From assembly GCA_964017045.1 (NCBI GenBank), contig OZ024808.1:31588013-31652012 (forward strand): DNA of 64,000 nt. Direction: 5' to 3'. Shown piece after piece: positions 46,210-55,787 of the stretch. The stretch is from Omphiscola glabra (Eukaryota; Mollusca; Gastropoda; Lymnaeidae). The notes beneath the pieces were generated by a model. That model was not told where the DNA came from. It did not search any database and saw nothing but the letters and a program-made list of their open reading frames with translations. Made by a program: the position numbers and the translations under genes. Each line of letters begins with the position of its first letter. The stretch's first letter is position 1.

Positions 46210-47745
46210 ATGAATTTGTGCGTCCAGCACTATCAGATTGGTCGTCAGAACGCTAAGAATGCCCCTGTCCCTGATAACTGGCGCATTAAGAATAACACTT
46301 TTGGGTTTGTTGATTCTATCAATTCTGTAGTGAAGGATGCTATAATTAGCGAAATTTGCAATGTCAAGGTCAACACATTAACAGTAGATGAGAGTATTGA
46401 TATATCACTGACAACAATGTTGATCTTATACGCATGTTTTGGCCACATCCCGGTAATTTTTGCAAGACAGTGTTTGTTGGAATTGTGTCTATGTCAGCAT
46501 GTGACAGTAAATCTGAGGATTCAGCCTTGACAGTGTTTTATCAAGAGAATTTATTGGACATGCAGAAAATCGCTATGTTAAACTCTGATCGTGTATCGGT
46601 TATGCTAGGCAAGAACAATGGAGTTGCAGAAATTCTTCGCCGACGTATTCCACAACTACTGGAACAACATTGCGTTGCTCATAGTGAAGATTTAGGCATC
46701 GATGATGCATGCAGACATATAAGTTTAATGGCAGACATTGAAACATTCCTTAGGACAGTGTACATATTTTTCAGTAGGTCGACAGTACGGGAGCCCAGTT
46801 TACCGAACTAGGCAAGGTGTTGGAATGTGATTCCGCAGCCTTTAGAAAATTTAATGAAAACAGATGGCTTTCACGGCACTTTGTTTTAAGAGCTTTGCTG
46901 AGAAACATACAAGCGTTGACTGAATACTTTGAGGAGCAGGTGGGCCTGTATAATGATCCAGTTCATAAGAACTGTTTGAAGAAACGAAGGGATCCGCAGT
47001 TTCCAACTGCACAGATTATCTTCAATGAAGTTGTTGGGGAACTTGCTGAATTATGCACGCTGCTACAAAGAAAAAAAATCTTACGACCACTGAGGCATAC
47101 CAGTTTGTAAGAGCAGGGATCTCTTAGCTCCGTACCCAGCACTTTGGTGAAAATTTGAACTGGTCCAAAGAAGAAAATAAATTTATTGCAAATGTTGAGG
47201 ATATAAAAATGAGTTCCATCCTAAAATTCGTTGAATCTTTATGTTTGCACCTGGACGATCATTTGCTCTTGAAAGTGAGTTGATGCAATGGCGAATCTTT
47301 GAGAAATCAGCGTTAATCGACACTGCAGATTTTAATTTTGATCAAGAAGAACTTGCAGCACTGGTTTCTAAATATGCGGCATTCCTGGAAAACTCTAATG
47401 ACATTCTGCCGAAAGTTAAGGATCAGTATCGTAACTTAAGTTTTGTGCTTGCAAAAAAAATGAAATGTGGGTTGATGCAGACTTTCAACGAGATAGTTCC
47501 ATTTGTAATAAATGGGGAGCAATACGGAGATATTGCCATTCTGTTGTATATGCGTGCTACATTTCTTGCGTCAAGCGCCGATTGTGAATTTGGATTCAGC
47601 CTTATGCATAATATAAAAATTAAATCTAGAAAAAGGTTGGAAGAGTTATATTAAGACATGCTTATAAGGATAAATCATCTCTGAATGATGGTCGTCATAT
47701 CAACCTTGACGACGTGTATAAAAGATGGCTAACTTTGAAAGACTG
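46210..47745 (+). pseudogene. hAT transposase (ZNF862/KIAA1586-like), frameshifted
   Basis: Four frames cover the protein in order. The first has TLTVDESIDISLTTMLILYA, with the first catalytic Asp region. The second has LNSDRVSVMLGKNNGVAEIL and LLEQHCVAHSEDLGIDDA. The third has FRKFNENRWLSRHFVLRALL. The fourth has ASSADCEFGFSLMHNIKIKS, the C-terminal dimerisation motif, then after a shift HINLDDVYKRWLTL to a stop. These match hAT transposases of the type domesticated as ZNF862. At least three frameshifts make it non-functional. No zinc-finger N-terminus was found. Confidence 0.85.
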
Positions 47746-48094
47746 ACGCCAGAGTACCTCCAGAAGATAGACGATCAAATGACTAGCGGCCATTGGCAGT
47801 GGGTGTGTATAAATTTAGTTGCTTGACCCAACGATGGGATAAATAATAGTGGTAAATATAGCTTTGATTGAACTATTGTGACATTCCTTATTATAATTAT
47901 TTATTTATATAAAAGTTTTTGCACTTAAATTTATTAGTGTGTGTGTGTTTGTGGGCTGTAAAATTGTGCACACAAAAAAAGTTGATGTTGTAAAACCTTT
48001 GAACACAACTGTATTATTTTAAACACGAACCTGAACACCTTAGAGGGAACATTTGCACACCAGGTTTAATTCATCATTTGATGTCCATTCAAGA

Positions 48095-48520
48095 AGGAGA
48101 TGATTGCAGAACTCAGTCACTGTAAGTTGATGATTGCCGAACTCAGTCACTGTAAGTTGATGATTGCAGAACTCAGTCACTGTAAGTTGATGATTGCAGA
48201 ACTCAGTCACTGTAAGTTGAAGATTGCAGAACTCAGTCATTGTAAGTTGATGATTGCAGAACTCAGTCATTGTAAGTTGATGATTGCAGAACTCAGTCAC
48301 TGTAAGTTGATGATTGCCGAACTCAGTCACTGTAAGTTGATGATTGCAGAACTCAGTCACTGTAAGTTGATGATTGCAGAACTCAGTCACTGTAAGTTGA
48401 TGATTGCCGAACTCAGTCACTGTAAGTTGATGATTGCAGAACTCAGTCATTGTAAGTTGATGATTGCAGAACTCAGTCATTGTAAGTTGATGATTGCAGA
48501 ACTCAGTCACTTTAAGTTTT
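48095..48520. repeat. 30-bp minisatellite, 14 copies
   Basis: The unit is GATGATTGCAGAACTCAGTC plus ACTGTAAGTT. Both strands stay open (MIAELSHCKL plus, MTEFCNHQLT minus) because 30 is a multiple of 3. It begins right after the hAT element. Confidence 0.95.
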
Positions 48521-48607
48521 TTTTCAAATTGCTGTAAACACTCCACCCCGTCACTAAAATAGCAAAACAAGAAAACTAAAAACAATTTGCAAACCTGAAC
48601 TGAAAAC

Positions 48608-48742
48608 TGATAGTCTACATTAACATAGTCTACATTAACATAGTCTACACTAAAATAGTCTACACTAACATAGTTTGCACTAACTTAACATACACTAAGA
48701 AAGTCTACACTAACATAGTCTACACTATCATAGTCTACACGT
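48608..48742. repeat. 15-bp array, left block
   Basis: The unit is CATAGTCTACACTAA, about nine copies. The array resumes at 49785 beyond a LINE fragment. Confidence 0.9.
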
Positions 48743-48957
48743 AATTAAATTTATCAACCGTGTTTAGACGCTGTCCGATGATGCTGTATTCAACGCATGG
48801 CTTACTGGGAGCTGGCTGATACATCAATTCAGTCTTCTTTGTGTTGATTATGATGTAAAATGTTGTTGTAGACCTGAGAAGATATATCAAAGCTGTAAAA
48901 GATGGCGGCTTATGAGGTAGTGTTGAGGCCACAATCGTCCGCAAACAGATTATGTGC
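48743..48957 (-). mobile_element. RTE-type LINE piece, minus orientation
   Basis: Reads LFADDCGLN at its start and, after a frameshift, IINTKKTELMYQPAPSKPC and QRLNTVDKFNYV. This is the RT sequence directly downstream of the catalytic FADD. It diverges from its sister piece at about 48957. Confidence 0.82.
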
Positions 48958-49784
48958 TGAACGATGAGGCCATTGAAAGACTGCCCCAGGTCCCAACGAA
49001 CAAGACACTGGACGCTGTCCCAATTTTGGTAGAGATACAGACAGCCATCCGCCAAATGTCCAATTGCATATTACCTAACTCCAACATGATTCTTGCCGAA
49101 TTCTAAATTTAGGCACGATCAGCGTTAACGGATAAGCTATTGCGACTATTCCTGATCATCTGGCAGACGGAAACTGTAACGCAGGAAATCAAATATGCCT
49201 CAATTATCCACCTGTACCATCACAAAGGAAACCGTCAGGCCTGCTAAATTCAGCGCGAAATATCACTGATGTCCATCGCGGGAAAGATCTTACTCTGAGG
49301 CGCGGGAAAGATCTTACTTCCGCAAAGAACGCGGACTTATCGATATGGTTTTTGCTGCCAGGCATCTCCAAGAGAAATGTCAGGAGCAAAACATGGACCT
49401 ATATTCCACATTTATCGACCTGAATAAGGCTGTTGACTGGGTCGATTGAGGTGGCCTGTGAAAAGTCATGAAGAAGTTGCACAGACAAGTTCACCAATAT
49501 CATCAGACAGCTGCATGAAGGCATGATGGCCCGAGTGCAGGACAGCGGTCAGTCATCTCAAGCATTCCCATTTGCAAACGGTGTGAAGCACGGTTGTGTC
49601 CTGGCTCCCACACTCTTCAGTATTATGTATTCTGCAATGCTTTCTGATGCGTTCAAGGACTCCACCACGGGCCTGCCAATCCGTTTCCACAACGATGAAT
49701 CGGTCTTGAACCTTAGGAAGCTTCTAGCTAACACGAGGTCAAACATAACACCATCAACGAGCTTCTGTTTGCGGACTAGCATAG
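48958..49784 (+). mobile_element. RTE-type LINE piece, plus orientation
   Basis: With several stops the plus strand reads NDEAIERLPQVPTNKTLDAV, DMVFAARHLQEKCQEQNMDL, LHEGMMARVQDSGQSSQAF and NGVKHGCVLAPTLFSIMYSA, ending INELLFAD. This is the RT segment directly upstream of FADD. Together with the opposite-strand piece it makes one element cut and inverted at FADD. It is inserted in the 15-bp array. Confidence 0.85.
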
Positions 49785-50308
49785 CCTATAACAACATGGT
49801 CTTCACTAACATAGTGTACAATAACATATTATATACTTATATAGTCTACACTAACATATTCTATACTAACATAATATATACTAACATAATCTATACTAAC
49901 ATAATCTATACTAACATAGTCTATACTCACATAGTCTAGACTCATATAGTCTAGACTCACATAGTCTAGACACACATAGTCTAGACACATAGTCTAGACT
50001 CACATAGTCTAGACTCACATGATCTAGACTCACATAGTCTAAACTCACATGATCTAGACTCACATAGTCTAGACTCACATAGTCTAGACTCACATAGTCT
50101 AGACTCACATGGTCTAGACTCACATAGTCTAGACTCACATAGTCTAGACTCACATGGTCTAGACTCACATAGTCTAGACTCACATAGTCTAGACTCACAT
50201 AGTCTAGACTCACATGGTCTAGACTCACATGGTCTAGACTCACATGGTCTAGACTCACATGGTCTAGACTCACATAGTCTAGACTCACATAGTCTAGACT
50301 CACAAAAC
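49785..50308. repeat. 15-bp array, right block
   Basis: Left part diverged (CATAATCTATACTAA), right part uniform CATAGTCTAGACTCA, about 33 copies. The minus-strand frame (SLDYV repeats) is not a gene. Confidence 0.94.
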
Positions 50309-50394
50309 CACTCTATTAAACATTGTTTTGGTGTGCTTTTTACATTTTAAAAAAAATTAAACTTTATGAGCGAATAATATTACTAATAATTTTA

Positions 50395-50490
50395 TTACAT
50401 CGCGATAATCACATTGATATAATCACATCTATAAAATCACAACCATAAAATCACAACCGTATAATCACATCTGTATAATCACATCCATCC
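50395..50490. repeat. About 18-bp ATAATCACATC repeat
   Basis: Five to six diverged copies of AATCACAACCATAAA. Confidence 0.75.
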
Positions 50491-50645
50491 AACTTTAAAG
50501 TTCAAAACACTTTACAACCAATTAAATGATTTATTAATTTTATTCAAATTTGTCGCTGAATTAATATTGTCAAGTTTGAAATCTAAGTATACTGTTTAAT
50601 TAACTTGAAGTGGGATATTAAGGATTAATGATTGTCCTAAAACTT

Positions 50646-50651
50646 TTTATT
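50646..50651 (-). terminator. Polyadenylation signal of the IgSF gene
   Basis: AATAAA on the minus strand, about 50 nt downstream of the stop at 50701-50703. It supports the view that the gene ends in this exon rather than splicing on to the lectin exons. Confidence 0.6.
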
Positions 50652-50700
50652 TAACTTAATTAGCACAATAAAGATATAGTGATCTTTATAAATACACTTG

Positions 50701-50976
50701 TTAATTAACTTGATGTGGGATGTCATAGCTGTATTGGTAGTCGTCGTCATATCTACCGCCGTCTGCTCCCTTGACAAAACAGGAAGCAGACAGCAATTTC
50801 CCCATGGTGGCCTGGTCGTAGTCGGCCAACTTTGTAGCTCGGTAGGTGTTGTTACCCAGATCCGTCACGGTATCTGGGGTGTACAAGTAATACCATTGAC
50901 CCCCATTTGTGGACATGTCGAATGTGATGGTGGGCTCTGGACGTCCAGTGGCTGTGCAAGTGATATTCAGTTGGCC
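50701..50976 (-). CDS. IgSF gene, last exon: third Ig domain
   Basis: After acceptor GTTCTCTCCTATAG the frame reads GQLNITCTATGRPEPTITFD, a classic Ig B-strand Cys followed by the GRPEP turn. Then come NGGQWYYLY, NNTYRATKLADYDQ and LLSASCFVKGADGG with the F-strand Cys, and DDDYQYSYDIPHQVN to a TAA stop. Entry is phase 0, joining VIGN to GQLNIT. The stop comes right after the G strand, and no transmembrane segment follows, so the product is secreted. A weak donor CAA|GTTAAT just before the stop is phase 0 and does not fit the phase-1 entry of the lectin exon at 33492. Confidence 0.85.
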   Translation of the reverse strand, partial: GQLNITCTATGRPEPTITFDMSTNGGQWYYLYTPDTVTDLGNNTYRATKLADYDQATMGKLLSASCFVKGADGGRYDDDYQYSYDIPHQVN

Positions 50977-50989
50977 CTATAGGAGAGAA

Positions 50990-51195
50990 CAAAGGTAGGT
51001 TATCAGCCAAAGTATTGGGAGAAAAAAGAGAGGTTATCAGATAAAGTATTGGAAGAAAAAAGGGAGGTTATCAGCCAAAGGTTTGGAAGAAAAAAGGGAA
51101 ATTATCAGCCCAAGTATTGGAAGGACAAGGGTAAGTTATAAGCCAAAGTAATGGAAGGATAAGGGGATGTTATCAGCCAAATTATTCGAAGAAGA
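50990..51195. repeat. About 36-bp repeat beside the IgSF acceptor
   Basis: Six diverged copies around AGGTTATCAGCCAAAGTATT, ending GGAAGAAAAA. It starts within about 15 bp of the splice acceptor. Confidence 0.85.
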
Positions 51196-51404
51196 AAGAA
51201 ATCATTGAAAAATAACAATATACAATCTAGCGACGCAAGAAAATAACAAAATACAAACACAATCATATTCGTGGATAGTTGGATATCTTTGGATCTGAAA
51301 GTTTCTTGTACTGTTTAGAAGCTCAACTTTTTCACTCATAACAAACTCAATCGTGTTGCATTGTATAAATTCTTGACAAGATTATCTGGAATAATTTCTT
51401 CGGG

Positions 51405-51458
51405 CATACTGGAGCCAGAATGATCAAAACTTTGATAGTGGGCCCCCAATATATAGAA
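51405..51458 (+). mobile_element. LINE 3' tail, left part
   Basis: Contains CTGGAGCCAGAATGATCAAA and GATAGTGGGCCCCCAATATA. It continues at 51662 after a nested MITE, ending in GAAGAAGAAGAA. Confidence 0.75.
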
Positions 51459-51661
51459 GAGGCGTAGCGAGAGCGTTTTGCACCCTTGGCAGGATTCGTG
51501 CCCAGGGATATAATTGATTTTTAAGCGCCTCCTTTTCTTTTTTCAACTATCAAACCCAACATTTTCATCAAAAAAAAATAACATCAAAGCACATTTTGGC
51601 ACCCCTAACTAGCTGGCGCCCGGGGACATATGTACCCCTGCCCCCTTTCGCTAAGCCTCCG
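51459..51661. mobile_element. MITE nested in the LINE tail
   Basis: A 203-bp element with ends GAGGCGTAGCGAGAG and (right, reverse complement) CGGAGGCTTAGCGAAAG. It is flanked by ATATATAGAA at 51449-51458 and 51662-51671. The repeated flank is part of the LINE tail, so the MITE came later. Internal GGCGCCCGGGG is common in such elements. Confidence 0.75.
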
Positions 51662-51969
51662 ATATATAGAAGAAGAAGAAAACGCAACACAAGAAAATAA
51701 CAACATACAAACTACCAACATATAAAAATAGCACACAAACTAGAAACACAACAAATAACAAATATATCTATGGCATCCTTCCGTATTCGCCAGACAATGG
51801 AGTAACTATGTGCACCTTACGAGTGGCCCAATCCTGGAATGACAATGTCGACTGCATTTCTCGCAGGAGAATCATGATTCCTCATTAGATTTGTCCTTCA
51901 GTATTGTTCCTTTTGTTGCAAGAGCTTCTGTTCGCGTATCTTCAACCTTTATAGCTCCTTTATACACTG

Positions 51970-52258
51970 CTTTTAATTATTTCATAAACTGCTGTTTGAC
52001 TCCTTCATACACAACTGTTTGACTCCTTAATACATAGCTGTTTGACTCCTTCATACACTGCTGTTTGACTCCTTCATAAACTGCTGTTTGACTCCTTCAT
52101 ACACTGTTGTTTGACTCCTTCATACACTGCTGTTTGACTCCTTCATACACTGCTGTTTGACTTATTCATACACTGCTGTTTGACTCCTTCATACACTGCT
52201 GTTTGACTCTTTCATACACTGCTGTTTGACTCCTTCATACACTGCTGTTCACCAGCTG
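51970..52258. repeat. 23-bp minisatellite
   Basis: About 12 copies of CTGCTGTTTGACTCCTTCAT plus ACA. Confidence 0.94.
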
Positions 52259-52264
52259 TAGCGT

Positions 52265-52450
52265 TATTCATCAATGATATCTCATTCTTTGTTTTTAATA
52301 TTGGCTTCCCTCAAGTGCAACCATCCATACATTTCAGGCTTGGCCGACCAATAAGTCTTGACCCTCTGTCAACTCTACATACAGCAGCATATTAGGAATA
52401 CGGACTTCCTCCATTCTCCTTACATGGTCTAACCAGAAAAGGCGCATCTG
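52265..52450 (-). mobile_element. RTE-type LINE C-terminal fragment
   Basis: The minus strand reads RLFWLDHVRRMEEVRIPNML then VELTEG and, in a shifted frame, RLIGRPSLKCMDG. This is the same block as WLGHVKRMQPGRIPKDVL in the copy at 36.3 kb. Confidence 0.75.
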
Positions 52451-52504
52451 AGTAAAAGCGGAGATTATGCTAAACATTTTTTTCAAATTCCAAGACCGCT
52501 CTGT

Positions 52505-52738
52505 TACGCACCGTTAATGATGAATGAATGCTCCCTTTACCTTCAGATTTGATGATAAATGAATGCTACATTTAGTTTCAGATTTGATGATAAATGAATG
52601 CTACATTTAGTTTCAGATTTATTCATGAATAAATACTACATTAAGTTTTAGATTAAATGATGAATGAAGTATACTTTTAGTTTCAGATTTAATTATAATG
52701 AATCTAATATTAGTTTTCATTTTATATGACGAATGAAT
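52505..52738. repeat. About 38-bp repeat, left block
   Basis: Units contain TTAGTTTCAGATTTGATGAT and AAATGAATGCTACAT. Resumes at 54100. Confidence 0.85.
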
Positions 52739-52739
52739 G

Positions 52740-53700
52740 CTGTGATAATCCGATGCTGGACTTTAAACAATTCTTCACTCATAAACCCGCCCCTGAAAAC
52801 CCTTGTAAGATTATACCATTCCCCCCCCCCCTCCTTGTTTTGCCCAACAGTACCATAGACCACTCACCCCAAAAGCGTAAATTTTGTGTTCAACTCCTAT
52901 CATTGATGAACCTTGAGAAAATAATAGCTTACACCCCCCCTCGGTATTGCCCTGGAGACAGCAAAGCGGGGTAACGTCCCTTGTTGTTATTGCAGTCTCA
53001 AACCAAATAGCTCACACAAAAGCGTGAATATGGATTTTGTACCTCACACCGATAAACTTTGAGGGTAGAAGGTCAAGCCCACAATATCAGAAATGAACAT
53101 CATTGGATGGGAAAGTATACAACATTTAAATCATCCAATTGAATCATCACCCAACTCGAATAAATAGCCAGAACAAGCAAGAATCTGTCTTTTATGATCG
53201 TATCACTTCACTGTGGACGCTGGAAGGAACTAGACTTAGACCTTCATTAGCGTGATACATAACTGCAACCCAGGCAATTAGCAAGTATATGTCTTTTAAG
53301 ATCTGATCACTTAACAGTGGACGCTGGCAGTACCTAGACTTAGGACTACATTAGCGTGATCATTAACTGCGACTGCTACCTGGAGTACTACCTGGTTTCT
53401 ATCACTGGACCGATTGACATTGAAGCTGGAACTAGGGGATTGCTTACATCCTACACCAAACTACCTGACGGCTTCTAGGACTTCGAGACCCAGGGACTCT
53501 TTCTACCACGATTCGTCGCTGGAGAGTCATTTTCACCATCGCCGAGATCCCACTGAACTTACGACCGGGAGCTCCGCCTTCACTACTCTACGTTTGTGAT
53601 CCACCGAGATCATCGTGGAAATATATAAACGTTAAGTCCCCAAGGAATGAACATAGTATCTTGAGCATTTATAATGATGATAACGTTAGGGTTTAATAAT
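52740..53700. other. Insert between two halves of the 38-bp repeat
   Basis: At 53175-53375 a block of about 105 bp is duplicated in tandem, marked by GTCTTTTATGATCGTATCAC, GTGGACGCTGG and AGACTTAG. C-runs lie at 52827-52840 and 52934-52940. A TATATAAA at about 53621 and the GC-rich leader could belong to an LTR-type element, but no terminal repeats were found. Confidence 0.4.
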
Positions 53701-53704
53701 TTTA

Positions 53705-53822
53705 ATATGAAATGCAGACGGGATTGTCATTCCCGGATTGGCCTAGTGAGAAACTCGTCGAAATGTAGGACTAAAATATAGCTGCTCCATCGTCTCGTGA
53801 AGACGGAAGGATGCCATACAAC
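53705..53822 (+). mobile_element. RTE-type LINE 3' tail
   Basis: Reads CRRDCHSRIGLV-N, then CTCGTGAAGACGGAAGGATG and CCATAC. It matches the end of the LINE at 36650-36710. Confidence 0.8.
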
Positions 53823-54099
53823 GTTAGTGTGACAGTGACACTTGAAGTACATTGGAATATCTCGTCTAATGATATGACGTCTTTTGTAAATAATATTTAA
53901 TAAATCCTGGTATTTATTTCTTCTTTAACAAAGATTTCGTTCAGTCTATACTTTATGTACATATATAGTTTATTATGTCTGTGTGGTGAGTTGGCTTAAG
54001 TAAAGAATCCCTAGACTGAGTGCTAATAGGATATCTTGTACGAGAGATACTACTCAATACTATAGTATAAGACAAATCACCACAAATGCTACATATAGT

Positions 54100-54398
54100 T
54101 CACGATTGAATAAATGCAAAATTTAGCTTCTGATTTAATGATGAATGAATGCTATATTTAGCTTTAAATTTAATGATGAATGAATGCTATATTTAGCTTA
54201 AGATTTAATAATGATTGAATGCAACATTTATCTTGAGATTTAATAATGAATGAATGCTACATTTCGCTTCAGATTTATTGATGAAGGAATGCTACCTTTA
54301 GCTTCAGACTTAATGATAAATAAATGCAACATATATCTTGAGATTTAATGATGATTGAATGCTTCATTTGGCTAAAGATTTATTTAAATGAATGATAC
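54100..54398. repeat. About 38-bp repeat, right block
   Basis: Eight diverged copies of the unit seen at 52505-52738. Confidence 0.85.
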
Positions 54399-54424
54399 TC
54401 TGGATCTGGCTCAAGATCTTCTGA

Positions 54425-54530
54425 TGCTAGACTGGGTGTGGCGCAAGGGAACTGGTGGTTGTCTGGATGTGGCGCAAGGGGGCTGGTGGTTGTCTGGATG
54501 TGGCGCAAGGATGGTTGTTTGGCTGGATGG
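54425..54530. repeat. About 33-bp GGATGTGGCGCAAGG repeat
   Basis: Three copies, with GGTGGTTGTCT. Confidence 0.88.
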
Positions 54531-54719
54531 TATCTCTTAATGGTGTTTGCTATACAGCCTACTTCAAAGTATTACTTGTCACATTCTCATTCTGTATGAC
54601 ATTCACATACCGCTAATTTGAATATTCTACAGACACCCATGTATGGAATAAAACAAAGCACTTTTTAAAGTGAGTCTCTCCTCACAAGTGTCAGACAAAA
54701 ACAACAGACATTTACTTAC

Positions 54720-54918
54720 ATTGCCTATGACGATGGAAGACTTGTCTCTAATTATTTTCAGCGGGATGTAAGCGTTGATGGCAAAGTAATGAGTTGCCTG
54801 TTTGCCATTTTTGTTGGTGGCCACACACAAATACTTCACATCTTCATTGAACGACGCGTCCACCTTCACAAAGATGGTAGTGGACTTGGAATATTTGGAA
54901 TCAAATTCATAGTTGAAA
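54720..54918 (-). CDS. IgSF gene exon: second Ig domain, C-terminal half
   Basis: Acceptor TATAAATCAG and donor AAT|GTAAGTAAA bound 199 nt. The frame reads FNYEFDSKYSKSTTIFVKVD, then EDVKYLCVATNKNGKQATHY, with the Y-C F-strand motif of Ig domains and the following G strand FAINAY. It then runs IPLKIIRDKSSIVIGN into the next domain. Entry: one base completing Ser with the AG of the exon at 55187. Exit phase 0. Confidence 0.87.
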
Positions 54919-55186
54919 CTGATTTATAGATAGAAAGACAATGAATACATTAAATGTCTTGTGTTGATTAATATTACAAACTAATTGAAACTTTACAATC
55001 GCCCAATCAAGTTTTACCGTAACCTTTACACTTAAATAAACGCCCGTCTCCCATAGGCTTCTATGATATACACAAACGAAACAACATATGCTACTGAATT
55101 ACTGAAATATGTAAAGGAGAAACATTTAAAAAAATCTAGAATATATGTCAGTACTCTTAAATTAAAAAAACAAGTTATAATATTAC

Positions 55187-55303
55187 CTTAGAGTCTCTCG
55201 TTCCAGTTCTAATCGTGTGCCATCAGGGTTGACCTGAATCAAGTCGACCTTCTCAACATCGTCACCAATAGCGTCACAGATGATGGGGCAAATTGTGTTG
55301 ATA
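55187..55303 (-). CDS. IgSF gene exon: second Ig domain, N-terminal half
   Basis: The frame reads INTICPIICDAIGDDVEKVD, LIQVNPDGTRLELERETL, with the B-strand Cys (two candidates, ICPIIC). Acceptor CAACTAAAG is weak in pyrimidines close to the site but has TTTCTCTCC upstream. Donor is CTAAG|GTAATA. Entry and exit are both split Ser codons (AG plus T). Confidence 0.83.
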
Positions 55304-55549
55304 CTTTAGTTGGAGAGAAATATTAAACAGGATGACTAAACTTATTTATTCTAAAGAAAAGTGAGTAAATCATCAAACATGTTTTGTTTTGGACCTGAAG
55401 AAACCTAGTCGAGGTAATTTATGGCAAATTGGACATGAAGCCTCATTGTCGAGGTAAATAATGGCAGATTATTTATTGATATCAATTATTAATTCTGGAT
55501 TAAATATACGTCCACTAGTTCTCCATCTTTCTTTACCTCACTCTATCTC

Positions 55550-55775
55550 AACTCTCTCACTCTCTACTCAACAATATCTCGCCCTCTCTCTATCCCACTC
55601 TCTCTCTCTCTCTTTCTTACTAACTCTACCGCAATATCTTTTTTTTCTCTCACTCTCTCTACCATTATCTCTTGCTCCCGGTCTCTCTATCCCTCTATCT
55701 CGAACTCACTTTCCCTTCACAATCTCTCTCTCACTCGATTTCACCAAACCACTCTCCCACTTTCTCTATCCCACT
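55550..55775. repeat. CT-rich degenerate microsatellite, left part
   Basis: Imperfect CTCTCT tract. Continues at 57679-58065 on the other side of the inserted LINE. Confidence 0.9.
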
Positions 55776-55787
55776 CCTTCTCACACT

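Larger units (their letters stand above)
44546..48055 (+). mobile_element. hAT transposon, 3.5 kb, inactive
   Basis: Inverted ends CAATGTTCCCTATAAG (left) and CAAATGTTCCCTCTAAG (right end, reverse complement) are typical hAT termini. The flanking octamers AACACTAG and CACACCAG agree at six of eight positions, consistent with an aged target duplication. Inside are a 22-bp subterminal array (44575-45845) and a frameshifted transposase (46210-47745). About 65 bp upstream, GCACACACCAGGTTTGATTC resembles the right flank GCACACCAGGTTTAATTC, so the target was itself duplicated. Confidence 0.78.

Noticed and set aside
33492..50976. Joining the IgSF gene to the PAN-lectin exons as one gene
   Set aside because: The last IgSF exon has a stop and AATAAA signal, its only possible late donor is weak and phase 0, and the lectin exon needs phase 1.
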